A DNA stretch of 61,360 nt from Tritonibacter horizontis (GCF_001518015.1 NZ_LPUY01000063.1:1-61360); one strand, 5' to 3'. Numbered from the stretch's first letter, positions 34,766-44,418 are shown. Notes: generated from the letters alone by a model not told the origin. Made by a program: numbers and translations.

Positions 34766-36246
34766 GTGTCGGCCTTGCCCTGTGGTTTCTTTGCCGGGGT
34801 CTTCTTCGCCTTGGCGGGTTTCTTGTCCTTGTATTCCTCCGGGATCGGCATCCGGTTGAAGGCATCAAGGCCGGCGATCTTATAGGCCTCGGCAAGGGTG
34901 GGATAGTTGAACGTGTTCTGCACGAAGTAATCCACTGTGCCCTTGAGGTTCAGCACCGCCTGGGCGATATGGATCAGCTCCGTCGCGCCCTCGCCCACGA
35001 TCTGCACACCGAGCACCCGGCGGGTTTTCAGCGAAAACAGCATCTTGAGCATGCCATGCTCCAGCCCCATGATATGCCCGCGCGAGGTTTCGCGGAACCG
35101 GGCAATGCCGGTCTCATAGGGCACGCCGCGCTCTTTCAGCTCTTCTTCGGACATGCCGCAGGTGGACATTTCCGGCACTGAATAGATGCCATAGGGGAAC
35201 CAGGGGCTCTCGGGGACGGTGGGGACATCCATCGCATGACAGGCCGCGACGCGGCCCTGCTGCAACGAGGTGGAGGCCAGCGAGGGGTGGCCGATCACAT
35301 CGCCGGTGGCATAGATATGCGGCACCGATGTCTGATAGGTCTTGCGCTCCACCTCCAGGCGGCCGCGATGGTCGGTTTCCAGCCCGACGGCCTTGAGGTT
35401 CAGCTTCTCGGTGTTGCCCATGCGCCCGGCGGCGAACAGCAGCATGTCGCCGCGCACGTGGCGGCCGTTTTCCAGCGTCACCTCGATATGGTCGCCCTCA
35501 TCCGCGATGGTCTCGATCGCGGAGCCCAGCCGCAGGTCGACGCCATTCTCGCGGATCTGATGGGTGAATTCCTGGATCAGGGTCCGGTCGATGAAATCAA
35601 GGAAAGTCTCGCGCGGTTCGATCAAGGTCACCCGCACGTCCAGCGCCGAGAACATGGTGGCATATTCCACCCCGATCACCCCGGCGCCCACCACGATCAG
35701 CGAGCGCGGGATTTCCGCCATTTCCAGGAATTCGTCGCCATCGACGATGGTGGTGCCGTTAAAGGGCACATACTCGGGCCGATAGGTGCGGGTGCCGGTG
35801 GCAATCAGAAACTTCTCGCCGGTGACGCGGGTGGTATCGCCCGCCTCGATGTCCACCTCGACCTCGTTCGGGCCGATGAAATGGGCCAGCCCCATCAGGG
35901 TCTCGACGTGGTTGCGGTTGAACTGGTGTTCCAGCACGTCGACCTCATGGCCCAAGGTAATATCCAGCCGCGCCTTCAGGTCATCGGCCTTGATCTGGTC
36001 CTTCACCCGATAGGCGCGGCCATAGAAACTGCGCTCGCGCCAGCCGGTGAGGTTCAGCACCGTTTCACGCAGGGTTTTTGACGGCACCGTGCCGGTGTGA
36101 ACCGAGACCCCGCCCAGCCGGTCCTTGCGGTCGATCACCAGCACGCGGCGTTTCAGCTTGGCCGCCTGAATGGCGGCGGTGCGACCCGATGGGCCGGAGC
36201 CGATGACGATCAGATCATAGTCGTATTTGGGCGTGGTCTCGGTCAT
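34762..36246 (-). CDS. sthA: Soluble NAD(P)+ transhydrogenase (Si-specific)
   Basis: 494 residues, pyridine nucleotide-disulfide oxidoreductase fold. The FAD motif is GSGPSG (16-21), the second Rossmann motif is [12 protein letters not shown], and FAD contacts are in YATGDVIG. The redox-active CxxxxC of lipoamide dehydrogenases is replaced by GTVPSK, the mark of SthA. It balances NADPH and NADH. A Lys/Ala/Pro-rich tail of about 20 residues (from [10 protein letters not shown]) extends beyond the usual end. The ATG at 36246 lies 4 bases after the fghA stop, so they are co-translated. Confidence 0.96.
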   Translation of the reverse strand: MTETTPKYDYDLIVIGSGPSGRTAAIQAAKLKRRVLVIDRKDRLGGVSVHTGTVPSKTLRETVLNLTGWRERSFYGRAYRVKDQIKADDLKARLDITLGHEVDVLEHQFNRNHVETLMGLAHFIGPNEVEVDIEAGDTTRVTGEKFLIATGTRTYRPEYVPFNGTTIVDGDEFLEMAEIPRSLIVVGAGVIGVEYATMFSALDVRVTLIEPRETFLDFIDRTLIQEFTHQIRENGVDLRLGSAIETIADEGDHIEVTLENGRHVRGDMLLFAAGRMGNTEKLNLKAVGLETDHRGRLEVERKTYQTSVPHIYATGDVIGHPSLASTSLQQGRVAACHAMDVPTVPESPWFPYGIYSVPEMSTCGMSEEELKERGVPYETGIARFRETSRGHIMGLEHGMLKMLFSLKTRRVLGVQIVGEGATELIHIAQAVLNLKGTVDYFVQNTFNYPTLAEAYKIAGLDAFNRMPIPEEYKDKKPAKAKKTPAKKPQGKADT

Positions 36247-36250
36247 GGTT

Positions 36251-37084
36251 TTACTCCCGATAGAGGGCTTCCGCATGGAAGGCGACGTGCTCTTCCATGA
36301 AGGTGGAGACGAAGAAATAGCTGTGATCATAGCCCTTTTGCAGCCGCAGCGTCGCCTCCTGACGGCGGTCAGAGACGGCGGCGGCCAGCGCCTCGGGCTT
36401 CAGCAGCTCATAGAACTGATCGGCGGTGCCGGTGTCGGTCAGCACCGGGCCGTCAAAACCGACCTCCCGCATCAGCAGGGTTGCATCATGGGCGGTCCAG
36501 GCGGCCGTATCGTCGCCCAGATAGGCACCCAGCTGTTTGCGCCCCCAGTCGCTGGCGGTGGGGTTGCAGATCGGGGCAAAGGCGGACACAGAGCGGAACC
36601 GGCCCGGCAGGCGCATCGCCAGCGTCAGCGCGCCGTGACCGCCCATGGAATGACCGGTGATCGCCTGGCGGGACATATCGAGGTTGAAGGTCTCCGCCAG
36701 CAGCGCCGGCAGCTCCTCGGCGATATAATCCCACATCTGGAAATGCTTGGCCCAGGGATCCTGCGTGGCATTCACGTAAAAGCCGGCGCCCTGACCCAGA
36801 TCATAGGCGTCGTCATTGGCAACACCGTCGCCGCGCGGGCTGGTGTCGGGAAAGACGATGGCGATGCCCTGCTCGGCGCACCAGGCCTGCGCGCCGGCCT
36901 TGGTCATCGCGTTCTCATGGGTGCAGGTCAGACCGGACAGATACCACAGCAGGGGCACCGGACCGTCCTTGGCCTCTTCCGGCAGGAACAGACCAAAGGT
37001 CATCTCGCAATGGGTGGTGGAGCTGGCGTGGCGATATACGCCCTGAGTGCCGCCAAAGGCCCGGTTTTCGGATTGGGTTTCCAT
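36251..37084 (-). CDS. fghA: S-formylglutathione hydrolase
   Basis: 277 residues, esterase D fold. LLWYLSGLTCTHEN (oxyanion region), nucleophile Ser146 in GHSMGGHGA, and a His in KGYDHSYFF near the C-terminus complete the triad. It hydrolyses S-formylglutathione to formate and glutathione, the second step of glutathione-dependent formaldehyde detoxification. The first enzyme (AdhC/FrmA) is not in the window. Confidence 0.96.
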   Translation of the reverse strand: METQSENRAFGGTQGVYRHASSTTHCEMTFGLFLPEEAKDGPVPLLWYLSGLTCTHENAMTKAGAQAWCAEQGIAIVFPDTSPRGDGVANDDAYDLGQGAGFYVNATQDPWAKHFQMWDYIAEELPALLAETFNLDMSRQAITGHSMGGHGALTLAMRLPGRFRSVSAFAPICNPTASDWGRKQLGAYLGDDTAAWTAHDATLLMREVGFDGPVLTDTGTADQFYELLKPEALAAAVSDRRQEATLRLQKGYDHSYFFVSTFMEEHVAFHAEALYRE

Positions 37085-37270
37085 CGAAGACCTCCTGAAG
37101 ATCGGTGTTGGCCCATCGCTAACCGGGCGGGGCCGATTAATCCAGTGTTGGTGCGGTGGCTTCTTCCCTTTTTGCGCCAGAAGGTTGCAAATGCTTGAAG
37201 ATTGCGTTTCCGAAGGCGCACAGCCGGGTCTGATTGTGGGCGCAAGGCCCGCCCATGCGCGCCTTTGCTG

Positions 37271-38203
37271 TCAGAGCAGCGTATTGGCCCAGGCGATCAC
37301 CAGCGGCACCGTCACGATGGAAATCACCGTGGAAATCAGGATCGCCGCCGAGGCCCGTTGCGGTGCCACGCCATAGTGCTGCGCCAGCATATAGACATTG
37401 CCGGCCACCGGCAGCGAAGCGGCGGAAATCGCAACCGCGGCGGAAAACGGCGTCACCGGCATCAGCCACAGCACCCCGATGGCCACCCCGGCCGGATGCA
37501 GCACCAGCTTGGCAAAGGACAGCCAGGCGGCGACCTCGACCCGTTCGGCGGATTTCGAGGCCAGCGAGGCGCCGATGGCGAACAGCGCACCGGGGGTGGC
37601 CGCGCCGCCCAGAATGGCCAGAAAGTCATTCATCGGCGTCGGGATCGGGATCTGTCCGGCCGACCAGGCCAGACCGGCGACAATCGACAGGATCATCGGA
37701 TTCTTCAGCAGGCCAAGCCCCACCAGCCGCAGCGTCGCCAGGCTCATCCCGGCGCCGCGATGGGCGTTGATCAGCATCACGATCAGCGAGGAAAACACCA
37801 CCAGATCAACCGCCAGAACCATCATCATCGGCCCCACGGCGGCCTCGCCAAACAGGATCACCATCATCGGAATGCCGAGAAAGCCGACATTGCCGATGGC
37901 GGCGCATTGTGCCTCGACCGCCGCCGTCGACAGGTCCTGTTTGCGCAGCATCGCGACCAATGTGGCAACCAGATAGACCACCAAGGTCCCGGCGAGATAG
38001 CCGACGATCAGATCGAGGTCGAAGATCTCGCTGAACGACAGGTTCGCGGCAAAGCGGAAAATCATCGCTGACAGCGGAAAGAAAAAGACGAATTTGGTCA
38101 GATAGGCGGTGGCTTCGTCGGTAAAAAACCGCGTGCGCCCGGCCCAGTAGCCAAGGCCGATGATTGCAAAGAAAGGAAGGGTGCGGAAAAAAATCTCGGC
38201 CAT
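37271..38203 (-). CDS. AEC (auxin efflux carrier) family transporter
   Basis: 310 residues, about ten spans (FFAIIGLGYWAGRTRFF at the N-terminus; YLVATLVAMLRK; GLGLLKNPMILSIVAGLAWS). AEC proteins export or take up organic acids and similar compounds. Substrate not predictable. The ATG at 38203 is chosen because the ten upstream codons lack membrane character. It is divergent from the TetR gene across a 237-base gap that holds no other gene. Confidence 0.9.
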   Translation of the reverse strand: MAEIFFRTLPFFAIIGLGYWAGRTRFFTDEATAYLTKFVFFFPLSAMIFRFAANLSFSEIFDLDLIVGYLAGTLVVYLVATLVAMLRKQDLSTAAVEAQCAAIGNVGFLGIPMMVILFGEAAVGPMMMVLAVDLVVFSSLIVMLINAHRGAGMSLATLRLVGLGLLKNPMILSIVAGLAWSAGQIPIPTPMNDFLAILGGAATPGALFAIGASLASKSAERVEVAAWLSFAKLVLHPAGVAIGVLWLMPVTPFSAAVAISAASLPVAGNVYMLAQHYGVAPQRASAAILISTVISIVTVPLVIAWANTLL

Positions 38204-38440
38204 CGCGGCGATTGGTACCGCGATCCGCGCCAAAGCAAAAGCCCTATTCGCGCTCCTCCGGGGCCAGGGCGCACAGTTGCTTTCCTGCTCTGCGCAACTG
38301 CGCTATGGCTGAAGGATTGCAAGCGTCCTGGCCGCCCGCGCGGTCATGGGACGGGCGTTTGCAAGTGACAGGAGGTCGGACGCGGCATCTTTAACGGGCA
38401 AGGGACGGCCCGGTCGCGTCGCAACAAGGATGGACAGGCA

Positions 38441-39055
38441 ATGAACCAGAGTGCAGCCATTGTGCGCACGGGGCGAAAATTCGATCAGGTGCTGGAAGGC
38501 GCGCGCAAGGTGTTTATGGCGGATGGCTTCGAAGGGGCCAGCGTCGATGACATCGCGCGGGTGGCCGAGGTCTCCAAGGCCACGCTCTACAGCTATTTCC
38601 CGGACAAGCGGTTGTTGTTCATGGAGGTCGCGCGCAGCGAATGCGCCCGCCATGCCTGCCGTCACCCGGATTTCCCCGAGGATGCCAGCCCAAGGGTGGT
38701 GCTGACCCAGGTGGCGCGGCATATGCTGTCGGTGATCCTGTCGGATTTCGGGCGCAAGATCTTTCGCATCTGCGTGGCGGAAACGGACCGGTTTCCCGAC
38801 CTTGGCCAACAGTTCTTTGCCAGCGGGCCGCAGGTGGAGCGCGACAAGCTCAAGGCCTATTTCGCGGCAGCGGTGGCGCGGGGGGAACTGCGGATCGAGG
38901 ATCTCGACATGGCGGCGGAACAATGGATGGCGCTGTGCCGGGCCGATCTGTTCCCGCATATGATCTTCCACATCCGCGACAGCGTCAGCGACGCGGATGT
39001 GGAGCGTGTGGTCACGGCAACGGTGGAGATGTTCCTGGCCCGCTACGGGGTCTGA
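38441..39055 (+). CDS. TetR/AcrR-family transcriptional regulator
   Basis: 204 residues. The N-terminal TetR helix-turn-helix is ARKVFMADGFEGASVDDIAR then VAEVSKATLYSYFPDKRLLF. A C-terminal ligand-binding helical domain carries WMALCRADLFPHMIF. It probably represses a neighbouring gene; the divergent AEC transporter is the obvious candidate, but no operator palindrome stood out. Confidence 0.93.
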   Translation: MNQSAAIVRTGRKFDQVLEGARKVFMADGFEGASVDDIARVAEVSKATLYSYFPDKRLLFMEVARSECARHACRHPDFPEDASPRVVLTQVARHMLSVILSDFGRKIFRICVAETDRFPDLGQQFFASGPQVERDKLKAYFAAAVARGELRIEDLDMAAEQWMALCRADLFPHMIFHIRDSVSDADVERVVTATVEMFLARYGV

Positions 39056-39102
39056 ACAGGGGGCGAGCTGCGCCGGAGGCCGGTCTTTACGCCGGTCCGA
39101 GC

Positions 39103-39627
39103 CTAATGCGTGGTGAATTCGTTCACATGTTCGCGAAAGCTTTGATGGCAGCTGTGACAGGCCCGGATCAGGTTCGGCAGGCTGCCGCGCAGATCCTCCA
39201 GCGACCAGGTCTTTACCGCCTTGGTCGCGGCCTCTGCCCGTTTGGCGCGCGCCTTGAAATCGTCCCAGTAGATCCAGACCTCTGGTTTTGCATGGGAATT
39301 CGGATCGTCGCGCTGCTTTCGAAACCGCCGGTCAATATCCTTGGTGGTGGCCAGCAACTGCTTTCGCAGGTTGCGGGCGGCGCGGCTGTCATAGGGAACC
39401 CGGCCAGAGCTGAGGGCGATCAGCCCTTCCAGCGCGTATTTCTGGCTGTTCATCAAGGCGATGCGGGCGCGGACATGCTTGTCCTCGATCGGGGCCGCGC
39501 CAGAGGTGGCCTGCGCCCCGACCAGCATCGCCACCACAAGCCCGATGGGCATCCATGCGGTCAGGCGACGGCGCAGCGGTCGGCCAGAACGGCCAGAACG
39601 GTCAGGACAAGGGCTATGGTTGGGCAA
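39103..39627 (-). CDS. Cytochrome c556/c'-like periplasmic protein
   Basis: 174 residues from a TTG at 39627 (GAGG about nine bases upstream). An Arg-rich N-region and hydrophobic core (MPIGLVVAMLVGAQATSG) make a signal peptide. The helical mature part has the heme motif CHSCH at 157-161 near the C-terminus. Met59 in ARIALMNSQKYA could be the axial ligand, as in cytochrome c556 of the c' superfamily. It is a single-heme periplasmic electron carrier with unknown partner. An ATG at 39552 is an alternative start that shortens the signal. Confidence 0.82.
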   Translation of the reverse strand: MPNHSPCPDRSGRSGRPLRRRLTAWMPIGLVVAMLVGAQATSGAAPIEDKHVRARIALMNSQKYALEGLIALSSGRVPYDSRAARNLRKQLLATTKDIDRRFRKQRDDPNSHAKPEVWIYWDDFKARAKRAEAATKAVKTWSLEDLRGSLPNLIRACHSCHQSFREHVNEFTTH

Positions 39628-39831
39628 GGGTCGGTCCTCTGTCGGGCAGCACGCGGGAGCAATTGGGCGGAGTCTTTCGCACCAAGGTTATTTCTGCGTT
39701 AAATCCGGGACATTTTGCCGATGCGCCGGTGATCTGGCCGGGCCTGCCCGCCCGGTGACAGTGGCAACACTGCGGTGCGGAGCGAAGTGTTGATGCTGGG
39801 CAAAGAGGCCGGCAGGGCCTAGGCTCCTCGC

Positions 39832-40545
39832 ATGGCAACACCGCGTTTTGACATCATCGGACAGGCCCTGAGCGACGCAAGCCGCACGCGGATGCTGTGC
39901 GAGTTGATGGAGGGACGGTCCTTCACCAACAAGGAACTGGCCGGGGCGGCGGGGATCACCGCCCAGACCGCTACCGCGCATCTGCGCCTGTTGCAGGACG
40001 CCGGTCTGGTGGTTGCCGAAAAACGCGGACGCTGCGTCTTTCACCGTCTGGCCGGACCCGAGGTGGCGCAGGTGCTGGAACAGCTGGCCGGCATCGCCCC
40101 CACCGACAGCCTGTACCGGGCGCAACGGCACAAGGCCAAGGACCTGGCGCAGGTGCGCAGTTGCTATGACCATCTCGCCGGTCCGCTGGCGGTTGCGATG
40201 ACAGAGGCGCTTTTGGCGCGCGGGCATCTGCGTCAGGACAATGGCGGTTTTGTCGCGGTTGCAGGGCCGGTCTGGGCGCGGCTCGGAGTGGCGCTGCCAA
40301 CGGCCACCAGTCGCAAACCCTTTGTCCGTCCCTGTCTTGATTGGACCGAACGGCGGTTGCATCTGGCCGGGCCGTTGGGGACGCAGATCCTGACACAGGC
40401 GCTGGCGGCGGATTGGCTGCGCCGCCCGTCGCGGGGCCGGGGGCTGGTTGTCACCCAGCCCGGTCTGCGCGCGTTTCACGACATTCTTGGGCTGGGCGCC
40501 CGGCTGGAGCGGATAAACGTCACGCCACCGCGCGAAGACGCTTGA
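39832..40545 (+). CDS. ArsR-family helix-turn-helix regulator with C-terminal extension
   Basis: 237 residues. The winged helix (about 5-80) has FTNKELAGAAGITAQTATAH and a dimer wing KRGRCVFHRLAG. A ~140-residue C-terminal part (CYDHLAGPLAVAMTEALL, TRKPFVRPCLDWTERR-like segment) is longer than in simple ArsR repressors. That part contains paired cysteines (SCYDH; PCLDW) that could sense metal or redox change. It is 31 bases ahead of the DUF2794 gene on the same strand. Confidence 0.88.
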   Translation: MATPRFDIIGQALSDASRTRMLCELMEGRSFTNKELAGAAGITAQTATAHLRLLQDAGLVVAEKRGRCVFHRLAGPEVAQVLEQLAGIAPTDSLYRAQRHKAKDLAQVRSCYDHLAGPLAVAMTEALLARGHLRQDNGGFVAVAGPVWARLGVALPTATSRKPFVRPCLDWTERRLHLAGPLGTQILTQALAADWLRRPSRGRGLVVTQPGLRAFHDILGLGARLERINVTPPREDA

Positions 40546-40576
40546 TTTTGCGGCCGAATGGTCCGAGCTTGAACTC

Positions 40577-40921
40577 ATGAGTTATCAATCCACAGGGTCC
40601 TTCCCGACATCGTCCCTGCCCGAGCAGGTCGCCTTTCACCGGCGTGAACTGTCTGTCATTCTGTCGCTGTATGGCCGTATGGTCGCAGCGGGTGAATGGC
40701 GCGACTACGGGATTTCGACGCTGCGCGATCTGGCGGTGTTCTCGGTCTTTCGCCGCACGGCGGAAAACCCGCTGTACCGGATCGAAAAACGCCCCAAGCT
40801 GCGCAACCGGCAGGGCCAATACGCGGTGGTCGCGATGGATGGCCAGATCCTCAAACGCGGCAACGACCTGGCCGTGGTGCTGCGGGTGCTGGAACGTAAA
40901 CTGATCCGCGCGGTCGAGTGA
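40577..40921 (+). CDS. DUF2794 domain protein
   Basis: 114 residues. The family core is clear: VAFHRRELSVILSLYGRMVA, GEWRDYGIS, AVFSVFRR, PLYRIEKRPKL. It is a small soluble protein found almost only in alphaproteobacteria. Function unknown. In this family the gene sits regularly near the NlpC/P60-aminopeptidase pair, as here. Confidence 0.9.
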   Translation: MSYQSTGSFPTSSLPEQVAFHRRELSVILSLYGRMVAAGEWRDYGISTLRDLAVFSVFRRTAENPLYRIEKRPKLRNRQGQYAVVAMDGQILKRGNDLAVVLRVLERKLIRAVE

Positions 40922-40939
40922 CCGGCCTCACGCCAGCCG

Positions 40940-41680
40940 TTACCCCAGCCGTTTGTGCGCGGTGACCGGCCCGTCGCCTTGTGTTTCGATGCGGATGATC
41001 GCGGCGGCAAGCGGTTCCAGCGCCACCGACATGCTGTGCACATTTGCGTGCAGCAGGGTCAGCGGGTCGCGGACCCAGGCCACATGCCCCTTCCAGAACA
41101 GCAGATCGCCGCGCTCATAGGCGGTGCCGGCGGGCAGGCGATGGCCGAGATCAGCCTCTTGCGGGCCGCTGTCGCCGGGACAGTCGATCCCGCAGGCGTG
41201 GCAGGCCAGCTGCACCAGACCGGAGCAATCAATGCCGAACCGGCTGTTGCCGCCCCACAGATAGGGCGTGCCGATCAGCGCCTCGGCGACGCCGACCGGA
41301 TCGCTGGCCAATTCGGTTCGTGGCGACAAATGCACCAGGGGCACAAACCCTTGATCGGTCTCGGCAAACCGGCCGTCGCGGGCGCGCAGCGCCACCTGGC
41401 TGCCGAGGCTGAGCGACAGGAGTTCCGGCGCTTTGAAATCGGGCGCGCGGTAGGCATGGCTGGCGGGGGCATGCACCCAATGGGTCATGTCCAGCGGCGG
41501 CGACAGGGCATCTGCCGCCACCCAGCCGGTGTAGCCATCCCGCGTGGACCGCAGGTGGCACCATCCCGTGCGGCGTTCCAGCACCTCGACGGAGGCGCCC
41601 ATCAGCAGCTGGCGATCGCGGGCGCCGTCGGGGGCGCGACACAGATCGACAACGGGACGATGGATGCGGGCCAGGGTCAC
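40940..41680 (-). CDS. NlpC/P60 (C40) peptidase with SH3-like domains
   Basis: 246 residues. Two SH3b-like segments (about 8-60 and 75-118) precede an NlpC/P60 domain with catalytic Cys152 in FGIDCSGLV, His199 in KGHVAWV and His211 as third residue. It is predicted to cut gamma-D-Glu-diaminopimelate bonds of murein peptides. No signal peptide, so it may recycle peptides in the cytoplasm together with the aminopeptidase it overlaps (ATGA, 41677-41680). Confidence 0.93.
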   Translation of the reverse strand: MTLARIHRPVVDLCRAPDGARDRQLLMGASVEVLERRTGWCHLRSTRDGYTGWVAADALSPPLDMTHWVHAPASHAYRAPDFKAPELLSLSLGSQVALRARDGRFAETDQGFVPLVHLSPRTELASDPVGVAEALIGTPYLWGGNSRFGIDCSGLVQLACHACGIDCPGDSGPQEADLGHRLPAGTAYERGDLLFWKGHVAWVRDPLTLLHANVHSMSVALEPLAAAIIRIETQGDGPVTAHKRLG

Positions 41681-43077
41681 TTTGCCGCTCCGCTGGTGGC
41701 GAGCAGTTCCGGCAGGGCGGCGAACAGCGCCCGTGTGCCTTGGCCCAGACCGCCCTTGCTGCGGCCGGGTTGGGCGCTCTGGCTCCAGCCGAAAATGTCG
41801 AAATGCATATACCGCGCCGCCCCGGCAAAGCGGCGCAGGAACAGGGCGGCGGTGATCGCCCCGGCAAACCCGCCGGCGGGCGCGTTGTCCAGATCGGCGA
41901 TGCCGGGTTCGATCATCGCCTCGTAGGGGTCGTGGAAGGGCAGGCGCCAGACCGGATCACCGGCGCGCAGGGCGCTATCGGCCAGGGTCAGCGCATCCGC
42001 CTCGTGATCGGTAAAGAAGGGGGCCAGATCCGCCCCCACCGCCACCCGCGCCGCGCCGGTCAGCGTCGCCATGGAGATCAGCAGGTCGGGGGTTTCCTCT
42101 GCCGCCAGGGTCAGCGCGTCGGCCAGCACCAGCCGCCCCTCGGCATCGGTGTTGTTGATCTCGACCGTCAGCCCCTTGCGCGAGGGCAGGATGTCACCGG
42201 GGCGGAAGGCCGGGCCGGAGACGGCGTTTTCCACCGCCGGGATCAGCACCCGCAATTGCAGGTTCTGCCCAGTTGCCATCAGCATATGCGCCAGACCAAG
42301 CACATTGGCAGAGCCGCCCATGTCCTTTTTCATCAAGGCCATGCTGGCGCCGGGTTTGAGGTTCAGCCCGCCGGTGTCGAAACACACGCCCTTGCCCACC
42401 AGGGTCAGCCGGGGGCCTTCGTGGCCCCACCGCATATCAATGAGGCGCGGCGCGCGGTCCGAAGCGCGCCCCACGGTGTGGATCAGCGGAAAGTTCTGCG
42501 CCAGCAGATCGTCGCCAAGGATGGTGGAGACCTCGGCGCCATGTTGGGCGGCGAGGGCTTCGACCGCAGCCTGCAAATCGGCCGGGCCCATGTCCTCGGC
42601 CGGGGTGTTGATCAGGGTGCGGGTCAGGCATTCGCCGGCCGCCATCGCCTCCACTCGGGCAACGTCGATCCCCTCGGGGGCGACCAGCTGCGCTTTTGCG
42701 CCCTTGGCCGTGGCGTAACGGTCAAAGGCATATTGCGCCATCAGCCAGCCAAAACACTCGACCTCGGTGGACAGATCCGCCGGCAGGTCAGCGGCGAGGG
42801 CAAAGCTGGCCTCGGGCAGTTTCGCCGCCCCCGCCGCCAGCAGGAACCGGTTGCGCCTGCGCGCAGCGGCGGACCCGGCACCAAGCAGCGCCCCGGCCAG
42901 GCCGCCGTCCGCGCCGGGCAACACCAGAACCTGCCCCCAGGCGCCGGTAAACCCCATGCCGGTTGCCCAGGTCGCAACCGCAGGCGACAGGGCCGCAAGC
43001 TGGTCCCGGAGGGTCGCCTCTTCGACAATGTGAAGGGGGAGGGTTGCGTCGGTGGACACGGCAAAATGGGGCTGCAT
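41677..43077 (-). CDS. Leucyl aminopeptidase family (M17) protein
   Basis: 466 residues. The M17 metal and catalytic blocks are intact: GKGVCFDTGGLNLKP (229-242), MKKDMGGSA (249-257) and NTDAEGRLVLADAL (309-322). It is a two-metal cytoplasmic exopeptidase. The ATG at 43077 has GAGGAC upstream; an ATG 32 codons earlier is unlikely. Coupling to an NlpC/P60 peptidase suggests murein-peptide or general peptide recycling. Confidence 0.95.
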   Translation of the reverse strand: MQPHFAVSTDATLPLHIVEEATLRDQLAALSPAVATWATGMGFTGAWGQVLVLPGADGGLAGALLGAGSAAARRRNRFLLAAGAAKLPEASFALAADLPADLSTEVECFGWLMAQYAFDRYATAKGAKAQLVAPEGIDVARVEAMAAGECLTRTLINTPAEDMGPADLQAAVEALAAQHGAEVSTILGDDLLAQNFPLIHTVGRASDRAPRLIDMRWGHEGPRLTLVGKGVCFDTGGLNLKPGASMALMKKDMGGSANVLGLAHMLMATGQNLQLRVLIPAVENAVSGPAFRPGDILPSRKGLTVEINNTDAEGRLVLADALTLAAEETPDLLISMATLTGAARVAVGADLAPFFTDHEADALTLADSALRAGDPVWRLPFHDPYEAMIEPGIADLDNAPAGGFAGAITAALFLRRFAGAARYMHFDIFGWSQSAQPGRSKGGLGQGTRALFAALPELLATSGAAK

Positions 43078-43198
43078 GGACAGGTCCTCTGTGAAGGGCG
43101 CGTGGTCGATTGACCGTTTGCCGTCAGAGTATCTGTCGCAGCCGCCGCCGCAAGCCCAACTGAGCCATTCCATGACGCGCGCCCCTTGGCGCGACGTT

Positions 43199-43582
43199 TC
43201 AGACCGTCAGGTCGTGCTGTTCCCAGACCGCTGTCAGAGAGCTTTCGCCGACGCGGATCAGGCGGAACAGCGTTGCCGCCACCGCCGGAGCGTCATCTGA
43301 ATCGATTGCATTGGTCACATCCTGTGCGATGCTGGCCATGGCGATCATGCCGATCTGTTCCGAGATCGCGATCAGGGATCGCGCGCTCTTGCGCAGGTTT
43401 TCGACATCGTTCTGTCGCCACAATCGCTCGCAATGCGTTAAGCGCACGGCAAGTTCCTCGATTGCACGACACACAACGTCCTCGGCACTGGTCTCGCCAA
43501 GCTGCGAGTATAGATCGGTCAGCTTTTGCGGGTCCAAGTGGACGTTTTCCCTATGATTGACTGTTAGAATGTTAGCCACCAC
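43199..43582 (-). CDS. Small helical protein, Hpt-like but lacking the phospho-histidine
   Basis: 127 residues, GTG start at 43582 (a second GTG follows at once). It is all-helical with an arrangement like Hpt domains (LRKSARSLIAISEQIGMIAM, then a long helix pair NAIDSDDAPAVAATLFRLI). The position of the Hpt histidine carries Ala-Arg instead. If the resemblance is real, it would bind a response regulator without passing phosphate. It is divergent from the carbonic anhydrase gene. The family call is tentative. Confidence 0.6.
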   Translation of the reverse strand: MVANILTVNHRENVHLDPQKLTDLYSQLGETSAEDVVCRAIEELAVRLTHCERLWRQNDVENLRKSARSLIAISEQIGMIAMASIAQDVTNAIDSDDAPAVAATLFRLIRVGESSLTAVWEQHDLTV

Positions 43583-43734
43583 AATTCACCCCGTATTCGG
43601 TATGCCCCCACGGCATGGGCCCAATCTGCGCCGCACAGGTTGTCAAAAGGTTTCCAAGAGATGCGTATATCTCTCGAATTTGGTGTGAATTGCGGCTATC
43701 AACCCTGTCAGTCGACAAACCGAGGTGTATGCAA

Positions 43735-44385
43735 ATGGACTACGCTAAGCCGCTGCCAAACTATCTGGTGACCCGCTATCATGGTTGGAAAGCAACCTCT
43801 TACACGGAAAACCAAGGCTGGTATCGCCGCCTTGCCAAAGAAGGCCAGCGCCCGCGCGCCATGGTGATCTCCTGTTGTGACAGCCGGGTGCACGTGACCT
43901 CGATCTTTGGTGCCGATCAGGGCGAATTCTTCATCCATCGAAATATCGCCAATCTGGTGCCGCCCTATGCGCCGGACGGCGACCACCATGGCACCTCTGC
44001 CACGGTCGAATATGCGGTGACGGTGCTGAAGGTCGCGCATCTGATCGTTCTGGGCCATTCGCAATGCGGTGGCGTGCAGGGCTGCATCGACATGTGCAAG
44101 GGCCATGCCCCTGAACTGGAAGAGAAAACCAGCTTTGTCGGGCGTTGGATGGACATCCTGAAGCCGCGCTTTTCCGAGGTCGAAGACATCGTGGACGCCA
44201 CCGAACAGGCGCGCCAGTTCGAACGCCAGGCCGTGGTGGCCTCGCTGGAAAACCTGATGACCTTTCCCTTCATCGAAAGCGCTGTCAAATCGGGCGAGCT
44301 GAGCCTGCATGGCCTGTGGACCGATATCGGCGAAGGCGGGCTGGAATGCTTTGATCCCAAAGGGAAAAAATTCCTCCCGGTCTGA
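43735..44385 (+). CDS. Beta-carbonic anhydrase
   Basis: 216 residues. The zinc ligands are Cys48 (SCCDSR), His108 and Cys111 (LGHSQCGGV), with the Asp49-Arg51 dyad. It interconverts CO2 and bicarbonate in the cytoplasm. GAGG at 43722-43725 lies nine bases before the ATG at 43735 but only three before the ATG at 43729, so I chose 43735. It converges on the DUF3095 gene over a shared hairpin. Confidence 0.95.
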   Translation: MDYAKPLPNYLVTRYHGWKATSYTENQGWYRRLAKEGQRPRAMVISCCDSRVHVTSIFGADQGEFFIHRNIANLVPPYAPDGDHHGTSATVEYAVTVLKVAHLIVLGHSQCGGVQGCIDMCKGHAPELEEKTSFVGRWMDILKPRFSEVEDIVDATEQARQFERQAVVASLENLMTFPFIESAVKSGELSLHGLWTDIGEGGLECFDPKGKKFLPV

Positions 44386-44391
44386 GTTCTG

Positions 44392-44418
44392 AATCCGGGG
44401 CCGGTCAGGCCCCGGATT
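44392..44418. terminator. Shared hairpin between convergent carbonic anhydrase and DUF3095 genes
   Basis: AATCCGGGGCC (44392-44402) pairs perfectly with GGCCCCGGATT (44408-44418). The five-base loop holds the DUF3095 stop codon (44405-44407), so half the stem is coding. The T runs are weak on both sides, and it may act as a bidirectional terminator. Confidence 0.6.
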
